Origin: Paraburkholderia sp. HP33-1
Lineage (GTDB): Bacteria > Pseudomonadota > Gammaproteobacteria > Burkholderiales > Burkholderiaceae
Assembly (NCBI RefSeq): GCF_021390595.1
Contig: NZ_JAJEJR010000002.1
Coordinates: forward strand, 620,001 to 684,000
Reading direction: 5' to 3'
Length of the DNA stretch: 64,000 bases
The position numbers and the translations under genes were made by a program. How positions within the stretch are numbered: the first letter of the stretch is position 1; each line of letters begins with the position of its first letter. Below the pieces are notes generated by a model. The model made no database searches. It saw only the letters and a list, made by a program, of their open reading frames with translations, and had not been told where the DNA came from. This document shows, piece after piece, positions 9,201 through 16,524 of the stretch.

Positions 9201-11440
9201 TGGGTGCGCCTTCCGTGGTCGTGAACGCGAACACGCATCCGTCGGGCAAGCTCGACCCGTGGCGCAGACAGGTCGACTGCCTGTTCGGCATCGCGCTGAA
9301 CGGCGCCGCGATCTCGGCGAGCAATCCGTACGATCCGACGGGTACGTACAGCTGCACCACAGCGATGCAACGCAAGGTGGATCCGATTCCGCTGGAACCG
9401 ACGTTCGGCTGGGACAACTCGCTCAACGGCAATCTGGGCGAACTGCTGCAGGAGCCGGCGCTGATGGGCGCGTATGAAGGCGCGGGCATCACGGTGCTGG
9501 CCAAGGGCGTGCGTGATGTGAACGGCCAGGCCGACCCGAACTGCACCGCGAACGGCATCTGCACGCCGCTCACGAACAGCAATGCGGACTGCAATGCGTA
9601 CTCGAGCAATTTCCTGTGCAATCCGTCGCGTATCGACGGCCTCACATTCACGAACAGCTCGCAGGGCGGCGGCGGCATCTTCCTGCACGGCTGGAACCAC
9701 TCTACGGAGGTGTCGAACAACCGCGTGTTCGCCAACGCCGGTACGCTGACGGGCGGGATCACGGTGGGCCAGGTGGAAGTGCCCGACGGGACGATCGCAG
9801 CCGACGGCTTTACGCAGCTGCCCTACCTGTACAACAAGAATGTCAATGTGCATCACAACTCGGTGACGTCGAACGCATCGTACGGTGACGAGATCAACTC
9901 GACGACGCCTTCGTCGGCAGCGGGTGTGACATTCTGCTCGGGCTCGGACTACTATAAATTCAACAACAACTGGGTCTGCGGCAACATGAGCAGCGGCGAC
10001 GGCGGCGGTGTCGCGCACTTCGGCTTCAGCTACAACGGCACTGTGTCGCACAACTGGATCCTGTTCAACCAGAGCAACAACCCGACGCTGCCGACCTACG
10101 GTGGCGGGTTGATCGCCCAGGGCGTGCCGCCCGACGGCACGTTCTGCGAGAACGCGGCGATTGATACCGATTGCGCGCCGGAGCTTCCAGATGGTGTCGG
10201 ACCGGGCCTCGTGATCGACGGCAATCTGATCCTCGGCAATACGGCTGAAAGCGGCAAGGGCGGTGGCCTGCGGCTGCAGAACATCAACGGCACGGACGTG
10301 CAGCGCAGTCCGAGCAATCCGAACCACTGGTACGCAGTGAGCGTGATCAACAACATCATCGCGAACAACGTAGCGGGCTGGTCGGGTGGCGGCGTGTCGG
10401 TGCAGGACGCGGTGCGGGTGAGCTTCATCAACAATACCGTGGTCTCGAACGACTCGACGGCTACCGCCGGCGTGCTCTTCAACACGGCGCTCGCTGCGCA
10501 GGCCAACGTCGGTCCGCCGAACTGCACGACCGTCGGTGCGGAAACGACGTGCAGCCCGATCACGACGTCGACGAATCAGCCGTCGGGACTCGAGACCGCG
10601 AAGCATACGCAGAACTTCCTGTTGGCGTTCACGGCAGGAAACGCGGGTTGCCCGGCCGGACAGAACTGCAGCCAGTTCTCGATACCTGTGCTGACCAACG
10701 ACGTGTTCTGGCATAACCGCACGTTCCACATCACGGTGGGCGGGTTGGACACGGGTATTCAGGGATTGCAGAACGTCGTGACGCTGAACCCGACGTTGAA
10801 CCAGGGGGGACATGCGACGGGCTATTGCGATCCGGCCGCCGCGTACTGGGACATCGGTGCGTATGGCGATACGGGCCCGGCGGATCACTCGTCAGGCGTG
10901 ACGCTTGCCCCGCAGTATTCGATCATCACGGACATCGCCGATTACAACAGTGCGGCCGCGCATAACATCGGAACGAATCCGGCCGTGGTGAGCCTGTACT
11001 GCAACGGCTCGCGCAAGCCGCCCGAAGCTGGTGGTATTGGCTTCACGGTGCCGCCCGGTATTGCGGATACCGTGCTGCCCAACCCGCTGTTCAGCCTGCT
11101 GCCGTCGGCCACACCGGATGAAGGCAACCAGTGGATCAACATGTCGTACGGGCCGCTTTCGCTGTTCAACATGACGATCACCTCAGGCAGTACGGGCTAC
11201 GGTGTACCGCTTGGGAACTACTCGATCCGGCAGGGTTCGCCGGCGGTCAATACAGGGACGGCTGCGGGCGCGCCGAATCATGACTTCTTCGGCACGCCGA
11301 GGCCGCAGGGTGGAGGGTACGACATCGGCGCAGTGGAACTGCCAAGCACTCAGTTCGCGGGCAACGTGGGGGGTACCTTGGCGCAGTTGCTGCAACAACT
11401 GCAACAACTGTTCGGGCCGCTCTCTGGAGTGCCGCAATGA
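3293..11440 (+). CDS. Giant exported mosaic protein: cupredoxin-like head, Ig/SdrD-type modules, C-terminal beta-helix
   Basis: A 2715-residue exported protein with a signal peptide ending near residue 33 (MVSAQS) and a GGGGAG ribosome site. Approximate order: 34-420 is a multicopper-oxidase-like double cupredoxin region with WGYTC, LTNNLP and YYLINGLSFD landmarks shared with the preceding gene, but every copper histidine motif is missing. 430-625 holds cadherin/VCBS-like repeats (TLTLNANGTFTYVP). 640-820 is a region I cannot name. 830-1480 contains SdrD_B or prealbumin-like modules (GTFSISGLPDGTYRITVFD). 1815-1913 is an IPT/TIG-like domain. 1926-2400 is a right-handed parallel beta-helix with many N-rich turns, followed by a tail ending in a Gln/Leu-rich stretch. 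Many Cys suggest disulphides. It is probably the scaffold or surface partner of the two copper proteins and a candidate substrate of the nearby type II system. The next gene overlaps by an ATGA. Single-frame integrity over 8.1 kb argues against decay. Confidence 0.85.
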   Translation: MRANEFKMTLARVVKAGVVASLLMTASAMVSAQSVTLTAKAQTVTLPDGQTVPMWGYTCSAAAVAPATCASTNPNAGANWSPIVITTPPGSLTISLTNNLPAPVPTSLVIVGQLGGGLGNTATSTASPVHATQTTTTWPIAASNTGASFTPPAQPPRVQSFATEVTNGNTTPVQLTWSNLNPGTYLIESGTHPSIQGPMGLYGVLVVTTPPGTSTRGTAYPGVNYDADVPLVLSEIDPVQNQSVATAVATPGFSETRVWSGLANQCGNPASANYNTCYPPAVNYDPRYYLINGLSFDRTNPTVSAFPATAPVGTGQILVRFVNAGLRMHVPSIVGAQSGSPSTSGVALIAEDGNVLPGNPRIQSAVFLAAGKTSDVLIYTPPTGSLALPVFDRQLSLSTNNQRDGGMQGYIAVNGAAAPTSAAGSANAVANPDTYFLVAGNTLTVSDPAKGVIANDVGVYGVQVKTPPTSGTLTLNANGTFTYVPNAGTTSDSFVYQANGNPAITALVTLAPCTAAANCLSGTPVAVNGAYTSNIASQFHEGAPGVLLPDHDPSGLPLTASIVGSATGGTVTLNADGSFNAVPSAPPKGTATATVTFQYKAVNSQNTASNPATVTVTFKGGSGLAVKVLDAPSTLPGKTAIQLTDYRWIIEEDRTFQIDPACQVNSATRPATCPPLPVPSLGTNFHTSYMPVVAAGCVGKVACESGQTVFNPATNAHVNTVCDIGDGQCRMDLSASQQTPVDPSQVALDPTKHYYLSILPGDAGNTFANGGGAPVGTRQFDISKDCPSGAGGADFAPGTGKCGHAMGGAPIAPAQTAVNVPLQETPLQTAKISVFVFEDDAPVNGEVDVSGGTDAFGTAREPGLGGFEIKLFDDAGGTGDATGQMSYDMFNMPLSNALNGTIDPSTGLNACPISTTSTDGLVGMIPTCPKFESDGKTYSPLVGQAIIANLMPGRYGVVANPAADRIARGEEWLQTNTLDGQKAHDAFIKVGGPAYFQEFGPAGFHVTIGFANPKIINDRLPGYCQGVTCNNGIKGMITNLHYSRPPNENLYHTGSRQSLSFTQCYVSVGDPDGEDIAFTKCNADGTFSISGLPDGTYRITVFDQWNDQIVDGLATAVQVKGGQTADVGELSVLQWHTNLYTRTYLDSNGTGVSNGSEAGLALVPTNVRFRDGSYSNFLSTDLNGYASFNEVFPLFNWYVVEADTTRYKQTGVHAVYDAGGPPDGTTGGGSSTIAAHYANTQESATAHLPTALRVPGAIYCNDADCNDHSGTNPSTGRIDPPWVTTEGWQGFSGQSSFLEFGKAPFAAGENGGIVGEVVYASTRPFDDPTLLIHNSWTPNVPGVTVNLYQEGTAPDGTQSLTLVDTTKTSSWDDWAQGFRSDGMPNMNCPGQETTDPFFFTLQNSTQWLDPNKRALPNNSQFKCYDGMHAFNQLQPAPYDGMYQFPSVTGRNPSNGAVTGTNCTICVADPTDTKYNTKMLPPGKYVVEVIVPPGYELVKEEDKNILIGDNYIAPVTQQFGSLGNIFILPDQAAVNATYNANNAQNSTTDLGSPPRTDSGKQGDEQLWPCVGALRVVPDYISLFPGSKEVAPFAGASRHLCDRKEVTLSDQMTARAKFWIFSSTHVSAHFTGFMLDDFSSEFDPYSPQFGEKFAVPNVPVSIKDFAGNEVSRLYSDAWGIFNGLNYSTWQVNPPNPTGYAPTMMVACMNDPDMPDPAHPGQTIRDPLYNPAYSQFCYEIPFMPGQTQYMDTPVVPVSAFADGYNPPDCAYPDGTPAISSVTGDTITGGGAGPWVSQATLLSGQHRLTIKSLGNQTVPNNAYGGPSATTAPYNQKFVTRHYGFGTTQGTGKVTIGGVNATVRSWSDTQIVVDTPVVGLPFPGLNGCTIQQRGVGAIPMCGELVVTASNGKQSIDAVTVTIGGKAPTYVNGENATSNAIQSAIDKATSGDLIIVGPGTYNEMLLMWKPVRLQGVGAPSVVVNANTHPSGKLDPWRRQVDCLFGIALNGAAISASNPYDPTGTYSCTTAMQRKVDPIPLEPTFGWDNSLNGNLGELLQEPALMGAYEGAGITVLAKGVRDVNGQADPNCTANGICTPLTNSNADCNAYSSNFLCNPSRIDGLTFTNSSQGGGGIFLHGWNHSTEVSNNRVFANAGTLTGGITVGQVEVPDGTIAADGFTQLPYLYNKNVNVHHNSVTSNASYGDEINSTTPSSAAGVTFCSGSDYYKFNNNWVCGNMSSGDGGGVAHFGFSYNGTVSHNWILFNQSNNPTLPTYGGGLIAQGVPPDGTFCENAAIDTDCAPELPDGVGPGLVIDGNLILGNTAESGKGGGLRLQNINGTDVQRSPSNPNHWYAVSVINNIIANNVAGWSGGGVSVQDAVRVSFINNTVVSNDSTATAGVLFNTALAAQANVGPPNCTTVGAETTCSPITTSTNQPSGLETAKHTQNFLLAFTAGNAGCPAGQNCSQFSIPVLTNDVFWHNRTFHITVGGLDTGIQGLQNVVTLNPTLNQGGHATGYCDPAAAYWDIGAYGDTGPADHSSGVTLAPQYSIITDIADYNSAAAHNIGTNPAVVSLYCNGSRKPPEAGGIGFTVPPGIADTVLPNPLFSLLPSATPDEGNQWINMSYGPLSLFNMTITSGSTGYGVPLGNYSIRQGSPAVNTGTAAGAPNHDFFGTPRPQGGGYDIGAVELPSTQFAGNVGGTLAQLLQQLQQLFGPLSGVPQ

Positions 11441-11907
11441 AACGCGCAACGATCGTCGCGTGGGTCTGCTGTGCCGCACTGCCGGCGATGCCGGCGGCGG
11501 CCCAGCAGGTTCAACCGGTGTCGCAGCATGTCTCGCGCTATGAGCCGATGAAGTTCACCCAGCATGAGCGCGAGTTCTATCAGTCGACAGGGGGCATCGA
11601 CCACATGCACGTCCGCCGCACGGCGTCGGGCAACCTGTTGCGCTTCAGTTATCGCGTGACGGACCCGGCGCACGCGAAGCTGCTCGGCGACAAGAACGCG
11701 ACGCCCTATCTGTACGGCACAGCGAATCACGTGCTGCTTGAAATACCCGTGATGGACAACATCGGCCAGTTGCGGCAGACGGGCGAACTGGAAGCCGGGC
11801 AGGAGTACTGGATGGTGTTTTCGAACAAGGGCAATCTGGTGAAGGCGGGGGACCGCGTCAGTGTGTTGATCGGTTCGTTCCACATCGATGGGCTGGTGGT
11901 CGAATAA
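11437..11907 (+). CDS. Small exported protein of unknown function
   Basis: A 156-residue protein with a clear signal peptide (cleavage near AMPAAAQQ, residues 18-24), overlapping the stop of the giant gene by ATGA, which implies translational coupling. I recognise no family. The mature part is about 130 residues, mixed polar and beta-rich, with no cysteine. It contains a few His and Met (IDHMHVRR near residues 55-62) that could bind metal, but no defined motif. Its placement between the giant copper-like protein and the LolA-like pair suggests a periplasmic accessory or chaperone for the oxidase complex. That is inference from context only. Confidence 0.7.
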   Translation: MKRATIVAWVCCAALPAMPAAAQQVQPVSQHVSRYEPMKFTQHEREFYQSTGGIDHMHVRRTASGNLLRFSYRVTDPAHAKLLGDKNATPYLYGTANHVLLEIPVMDNIGQLRQTGELEAGQEYWMVFSNKGNLVKAGDRVSVLIGSFHIDGLVVE

Positions 11908-11946
11908 AGCCCAAGGCGTCTGCGGCATCACATAGAGGAGATCGAC

Positions 11947-12771
11947 ATGAGTCGGGGATTTCTGACCGCAATTTCGATGACGGCCGCGGTGGCCGCGAGC
12001 TTCGCCTCGCTGGGTGCGCTGGCCGCTGCGTCAGGCGGCGGCATGAGCGCGGCACAGATCGTCGAGCGCAATGTCACGGCGCGCGGCGGGCTGCAGGCAT
12101 GGCACGCCGTCAATACGATGTCGCTGAGCGGACAGGTTGACGTGGGAGGCAAGAAGCCCGTCAAGCTGCCGTTCGTCATGACGATGAAGCGGCCGCACAA
12201 GAGCCGCTTCGAAGTGAATTTCGACAACCAGATCGCGTACCAGGCGTATGACGGCACGCAGGGCTGGAAGGTGAGGCCGTTCCTCGGGCGCAATGTCGCC
12301 GAGCCTTATACGCCGGTTGAAGCGAAATCGGCGGCGCAAACGGCGGACCTCGAGGGGCCGCTGATCGACTATGCGGCCAAGGGCAGCCAGGTGGAGTTGC
12401 AGGGGACGGACACCATCGAGGGCCACCGCGCGTACAGGCTCCTGCTGAGCACGAAAGATCACGTGCAACGGCATGTGTGGATCGACGCATCGAGCTTTCT
12501 GGAATTGAAGATCGACGGCGACCCGCGCCAGCTCGATGGCCGCATGCATGACGTGACCGTGTACTACCGCGACTACCGGCGCGAAGACGGCCTGATGATT
12601 CCACATGTGCTCGAAACCACGGTTGCGGGCGTGAAGCAGACGCATCAGATGACGATCGAGCACGTCACCGTGAATCAGCCTGCCGATGATGCGCTCTTCG
12701 CGAAACCGCAGTTGCCCGCGCAACCGCAAACGCAACCCCACGCGCCGGCGGCCAAGGTCGCCGCGAAATGA
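11947..12771 (+). CDS. LolA-like periplasmic protein, copy 1
   Basis: Exported protein of 274 residues with a signal peptide ending around residue 28 (LGALAAASG) and a GAGGAG ribosome site. The body resembles the LolA/LolB-like fold described as outer membrane lipoprotein-sorting proteins. It shows an N-terminal helix with IVERNVTARGG, then alternating strands and the landmark YDGTQGWKVRP, and a late VYYRDYRREDGLMIPH segment typical of this group. It is followed within 20 nt by a clear paralogue, so a duplication has occurred. The C-terminus is a Pro/Gln/Ala-rich tail. A role in carrying a hydrophobic ligand or lipoprotein of the oxidase system across the periplasm is possible but not shown. 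Classical LolA housekeeping function is unlikely given the copy number and location. Confidence 0.72.
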   Translation: MSRGFLTAISMTAAVAASFASLGALAAASGGGMSAAQIVERNVTARGGLQAWHAVNTMSLSGQVDVGGKKPVKLPFVMTMKRPHKSRFEVNFDNQIAYQAYDGTQGWKVRPFLGRNVAEPYTPVEAKSAAQTADLEGPLIDYAAKGSQVELQGTDTIEGHRAYRLLLSTKDHVQRHVWIDASSFLELKIDGDPRQLDGRMHDVTVYYRDYRREDGLMIPHVLETTVAGVKQTHQMTIEHVTVNQPADDALFAKPQLPAQPQTQPHAPAAKVAAK

Positions 12772-12790
12772 CGGTCCCAGGCTCGATGAG

Positions 12791-13651
12791 ATGACGATCA
12801 TGAAACCCATCATGTCATTGTTACTGGCGGGCTCCGTGTCTGCGATCGCGGTCGCGTGGGCGCAGATGCCGGCCGCCGATCACGCTGATCAGTCGCTCAC
12901 CGTGGACGAAATCGTCGCGAAGAACGCGGCCGCGCGCGGCGGCGACGACGCATGGCGTAAGGTCCAGGCAATGATGTGGGCGGGACACGTCGACAGCGCG
13001 AATGCGCCGACCCCGAGCGTGCCGTTCGTGCTCGCGCTCAAGCGCCCCAGCAGCACGCGCTTCGAATTGACCGCAATGAACCAGCACGTCCTGCGCATGT
13101 TCGACGGCAAGGCGGGCTGGAAGATACGGCCATCGTCGGACGGCATGCCGGATGTGCAGGCCTATTCGCCATCGGAGGTGCGCTACGCGAGCGAAGAGCA
13201 GGTGATCGACGGGCCGCTGCTCGATCACGCCGCGAAGGGCATAGCGGTGTCGCTCGAAGGCAACGAGATGATCGACGACAGGAAGACTTACCGGCTGCTC
13301 GTGACCTTGCCTTCGGGCGCGCATCGTCATGTGTGGGTCGATGCGCAATCGTTCCTCGACGTCAAGTACGACCGTGAAGCGCCGAATCTTCTGACGGGCA
13401 AGCCGGTGACGGTCGAAGTGAGCTACCGCGACTACCACGACGTGGACGGCCTGAAGCTGCCGTACACGATAGAAAGCGGCGTCGTGGGTGCGCCGAAGAA
13501 GGACAAGCTCGTGATCGACAGGGTGTCGATCAATCCGCCGCTCAACGACAACATGTTCGTCAAGCCCGTGATAGCAGGGCGGCGTGGATCAGTGACGGTC
13601 GGCGTGGAGGGGGCGCCGCCGACGCGTTCCGCATTCCGTCAGATGCCCTGA
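12791..13651 (+). CDS. LolA-like periplasmic protein, copy 2
   Basis: Exported protein of 286 residues. The start is uncertain between ATG 12791 and ATG 12800; both give a signal peptide ending near AVAWAQ. It is paralogous to the preceding gene. Both share a sequence of landmarks: IVxxNxxARGG near the start, a W-K-R-P element after DGKAGWKIRP, GPLLDHAAKG (GPLIDYAAKG in copy 1), HRHVWVDAQSFL and VSYRDYHDVDGLKLPY. The C-terminus (about 255-286) is a low-complexity extension. The next gene begins 2 nt after the stop, so the operon continues. The fold assignment rests on resemblance to LolA-like proteins. The function within the copper and cytochrome cluster is unknown. Confidence 0.7.
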   Translation: MTIMKPIMSLLLAGSVSAIAVAWAQMPAADHADQSLTVDEIVAKNAAARGGDDAWRKVQAMMWAGHVDSANAPTPSVPFVLALKRPSSTRFELTAMNQHVLRMFDGKAGWKIRPSSDGMPDVQAYSPSEVRYASEEQVIDGPLLDHAAKGIAVSLEGNEMIDDRKTYRLLVTLPSGAHRHVWVDAQSFLDVKYDREAPNLLTGKPVTVEVSYRDYHDVDGLKLPYTIESGVVGAPKKDKLVIDRVSINPPLNDNMFVKPVIAGRRGSVTVGVEGAPPTRSAFRQMP

Positions 13652-13653
13652 TC

Positions 13654-15312
13654 ATGATGAAGGGCCGGCTTCTCGATCGGGCCTATATCCTGGCCCTGCG
13701 GATCACGTGGACAAGCGCGCTCTGCTGCGCGTTGCTTGCCGCCGCGCAGTATGCGCACGGTGCGCCGCCCATCGACGTCGGCGAAGCGATCTTCCGGGAC
13801 GGCATTGCAGGGGATGGCCGCCCTGTCGAAGCCACGCATCAGGGCCAACTGGCGATGAAGGGCGCCGCGGCCGCCTGCATGAACTGCCATCGGCGCAGCG
13901 GCCTCGGGTCCAAAGAAGGCAACACGACAATTCCGCCTATCGCTGCGCAGTATCTCTTTCTTCCGCGCACGCAGAGCCCCGACGAACTCACTGTGCCGTT
14001 TGTTGACGGCGTGCGTACGAATCGCGAGCCCTATACGGAAACGACGCTCGCGCGCGCGATTCGCGAAGGTCTCGATTCCGAAGGCAGACCTCTCGGCTAT
14101 CTGATGCCGCAGTTCGCGCTCAACGACGCGGATATGCATGCGCTGATCGCCTATCTGAAGACACTCGACCAACGCCGGGCGCCTGGGGTCACCGACACGG
14201 TGCTGCACTTCGCGACGATCATCACGCCCGATGCCGATCCCGTCAAGAAGCAGGGCATGCTCGATGTCCTCAAACACTATTTCGCCGACAAGAATGCCGC
14301 GCCGCTCGGTGCGACGCCCGCGCTGCGCTCGTCGCACAAGTTGATGTTCATGGTCAACCGGCGCTGGGAACTGCATGTGTGGGAACTGCACGGCGCACCG
14401 GATACCTGGGAAGCGCAGTTGAAGCAGCAGCTTGCGCAGCAGCCTGTGTTCGCGGTGCTGTCGGGCCTGGGTGGGCGGAACTGGGCTCCGGTGCATGACT
14501 TCTGCGAACGCGAACAGGTGCCGTGTCTGTTTCCGAATGTGGAAGTGCCGGTCGAAGGCGAACACGATGTTTACTCGATGTATTTCTCGCGTGGGGTGTT
14601 GCTTGAAGCCGCGCTGATCGCAAAGCGGATACAGGAGCCGGCGGGCTCGGGGCAGCCGGTCAGGAAGGTGGTGCAGGTATATCGCGCGGGTGATAGCGGC
14701 GAAGCGGCGGCGCAAGCGCTTGCTGCGGATCTGAGAAAGAAGGGGATTGAAGTCCAGAACCGCGCGTTGCAGGCGAGCGCGCATATCGCCACGGCGCTGC
14801 GTGGCGCGTCACATGAAGATGCATTCGTGCTGTGGCTGCGGCCGCCGGACCTTGCCACACTCGGCGACGCGCCACCCGCATCGGCGATGGTGTATGTATC
14901 TGGGCTCATGGGCGGGCTCGATCATGCGCCGCTGCCTGGCCGATGGCGCGACAGCGCGCGCCTCGCCTATCCGATCGATCTGCCTCAAGACCGGCGCGTG
15001 CGCCTCGACTATGCGTTCGGCTGGTTCGCGATACGCCATATTCCTGTCGTCGATGAGCGCGTGCAGGCCGATACCTATCTCGCGTGCGGACTGCTGGCGG
15101 AGACCCTGAGTCATATGGTCGATGCGTTCGTGCGCGACTATCTCGTCGAGCGGATCGACGACATGCTCGAGCATCGCATTCTCACCGGCTACTATCCGCG
15201 CCTCACGCTTGCGCCGGGCCAGAGTTTCGCGTCGAAGGGCGGGTACATCGTGCGTTTCGGGGAGCCCGACAGGATGCGCATCGTTGCAGATAGCGACTGG
15301 ATCGTGCCGTAA
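13654..15312 (+). CDS. Periplasmic cytochrome c fused to a periplasmic-binding-protein-like domain
   Basis: Exported protein of 552 residues with a long n-region and hydrophobic core ending near residue 37. Residues about 40-165 form a cytochrome c domain with a single haem-binding CMNCH at 75-79 and a likely axial Met in YLMPQF. From about 185 on, the sequence looks like a type 1 periplasmic-binding (leucine-binding-like) fold: a hydrophobic strand leads into the AVLSGLGGRNW segment, an inner VPCLFPNVE segment follows, and a central VVQVYRAGDSGE strand comes later. It is the last gene of the copper-oxidase run and precedes a convergent gene 14 nt away. It probably passes electrons to or from the copper oxidase, with the second domain sensing or binding a small ligand. 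The haem site is directly visible; the binding-fold call is weaker. Confidence 0.8.
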   Translation: MMKGRLLDRAYILALRITWTSALCCALLAAAQYAHGAPPIDVGEAIFRDGIAGDGRPVEATHQGQLAMKGAAAACMNCHRRSGLGSKEGNTTIPPIAAQYLFLPRTQSPDELTVPFVDGVRTNREPYTETTLARAIREGLDSEGRPLGYLMPQFALNDADMHALIAYLKTLDQRRAPGVTDTVLHFATIITPDADPVKKQGMLDVLKHYFADKNAAPLGATPALRSSHKLMFMVNRRWELHVWELHGAPDTWEAQLKQQLAQQPVFAVLSGLGGRNWAPVHDFCEREQVPCLFPNVEVPVEGEHDVYSMYFSRGVLLEAALIAKRIQEPAGSGQPVRKVVQVYRAGDSGEAAAQALAADLRKKGIEVQNRALQASAHIATALRGASHEDAFVLWLRPPDLATLGDAPPASAMVYVSGLMGGLDHAPLPGRWRDSARLAYPIDLPQDRRVRLDYAFGWFAIRHIPVVDERVQADTYLACGLLAETLSHMVDAFVRDYLVERIDDMLEHRILTGYYPRLTLAPGQSFASKGGYIVRFGEPDRMRIVADSDWIVP

Positions 15313-15326
15313 TAGACGCGACGAAA

Positions 15327-15977
15327 TCAACTGTTCGCTGGCAGCAGCTGCCGGTATTTTTCGAGCACGCGCGGCACGTATGAGCGCGTCTCGGGAATCG
15401 AAGGAATCTGATAGCCCGCGCGAATCACGGCGTTCTCACCGGCGTTGTACGCGGCGAGCGCCAGTTCCATATCGTCCTTGAACAGATCGAGCAGAAAGCG
15501 TAGATAACGCGCGCCTGCCAGCACGTTGTCGCGCGGATTGAACATGTCGCCATTCGAGAAACGGCGCGCGGTGTCGGGCATCAGCTGCATGAGGCCCAAG
15601 GCGCCTTTATCGGAGACGGCATTCGGGTTGTAGCGCGATTCCACGTCGATGACTGCGTGCAGCAGTTCGGGTTGCAGATGGAAGATCCGGCTCGCCTCCG
15701 CGATGACGTTGCGGAACCGGGAGGCATCGGCACGTGCAGACTGCGCCGTGCCAGATTGCTTCGCGCGGCCGGGCGGAGCAGGCGGCGGCGCTGCAACGAT
15801 GAGGGACATCCCCGCCTTGCCTGGTGTGTCGGTCAGCACGACCGCGCCCGAGTTATCGACCTGGCCGAAGATGTCGGCACACGCGGGCTGCGCGAAGGCC
15901 ACGCTGAGCACGATCCCGGGTACGAGCGATGACGCGGATACTGAGTGAGCCGGTCGTCTCGCTGGATGCCCGCGCAT
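15327..15977 (-). CDS. Soluble lytic transglycosylase (SLT family) with DUF4124-like head
   Basis: Exported murein hydrolase of 216 residues, signal peptide ending near residue 35 (PACADIFG). The short segment after it (IFGQVDNSGAVVLTDTP) looks like the DUF4124 head often placed before SLT domains. The catalytic domain (about 88-205) has Glu113 in AVIDVESRYNPNA, then GALGLMQLMPDTA and AYNAGE, the standard SLT goose-type lysozyme motifs. A GGGGAG ribosome site precedes the ATG. It is transcribed opposite to its neighbours. Such enzymes often open peptidoglycan for trans-envelope machines, so it may serve the type II system downstream; this is inferred from location only. Confidence 0.88.
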   Translation of the reverse strand: MRGHPARRPAHSVSASSLVPGIVLSVAFAQPACADIFGQVDNSGAVVLTDTPGKAGMSLIVAAPPPAPPGRAKQSGTAQSARADASRFRNVIAEASRIFHLQPELLHAVIDVESRYNPNAVSDKGALGLMQLMPDTARRFSNGDMFNPRDNVLAGARYLRFLLDLFKDDMELALAAYNAGENAVIRAGYQIPSIPETRSYVPRVLEKYRQLLPANS

Positions 15978-16524
15978 GCTGGATCTCCCCTGGTGCCCTT
16001 GATTGTGGTGCGGCGACCAGCGGCAAGCAATGGGGTGAGTTCCCCATCTTCAGACGCGAGCACTGCGGACTTTCACCCAATGTACAAAAATGTTACAGGT
16101 GCGCAATCGCGCGTCGTCGCTGCCTCAATGGCCGAACGGCGAGCGATGAAGCGGAACGTAGAAAATTGACGCGGTGTGAGTAAAAACTGCCACAGGATCG
16201 CAGCTTCTGCGTGAAACTGCACTTTTCCGAATTATTACCCGGTCGGTATTACGGTAATAGTTTGATCAGAAATGAAACATTTAGACACGTAATTCTTACC
16301 GGGCTACGACGATCTTTAAACGGCTCTTTACGGATGTTAGGCTTGCTCGATTGGCAAGATCCTTGCTTTGTCTGACGCGAACGCGTACTCACATGGGATT
16401 CTCCTGTACCAGTTGGTATGCCGAAATATTTAAGTAATGCCAACGAAAGTAACAAACGAAAGAAGAAGAATTTTGCGCCTGCTGTTGAACTGGCGCACAC
16501 CACATTGCAGACGAGGAGGCGACC
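15978..16524. other. AT-rich divergent intergenic region
   Basis: A 547-nt stretch between the divergent transglycosylase and response regulator genes, clearly more AT-rich than its surroundings from about 16170 on. It contains two exact short palindromes, TATTAC-G-GTAATA at 16247-16259 and TACCA-GT-TGGTA at 16407-16418. No convincing protein-coding frame or RNA gene is seen. It probably holds both promoters and their regulator sites. Confidence 0.5.
16407..16418. promoter_or_regulatory. Palindrome upstream of response regulator, candidate operator
   Basis: Perfect inverted repeat TACCA-GT-TGGTA, 107 nt before the GTG start of the NarL-type regulator. It could be a binding site for that regulator or its paralogue, but it does not fit the full NarL heptamer pair. 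Low certainty. Confidence 0.25.

Noticed and set aside
123..11440. Calling the copper proteins a manganese oxidase (MofA or MnxG).
   Set aside because: The clustering and domain types are suggestive, but the ligand pattern differs and no Mn-specific feature can be seen in the sequence.
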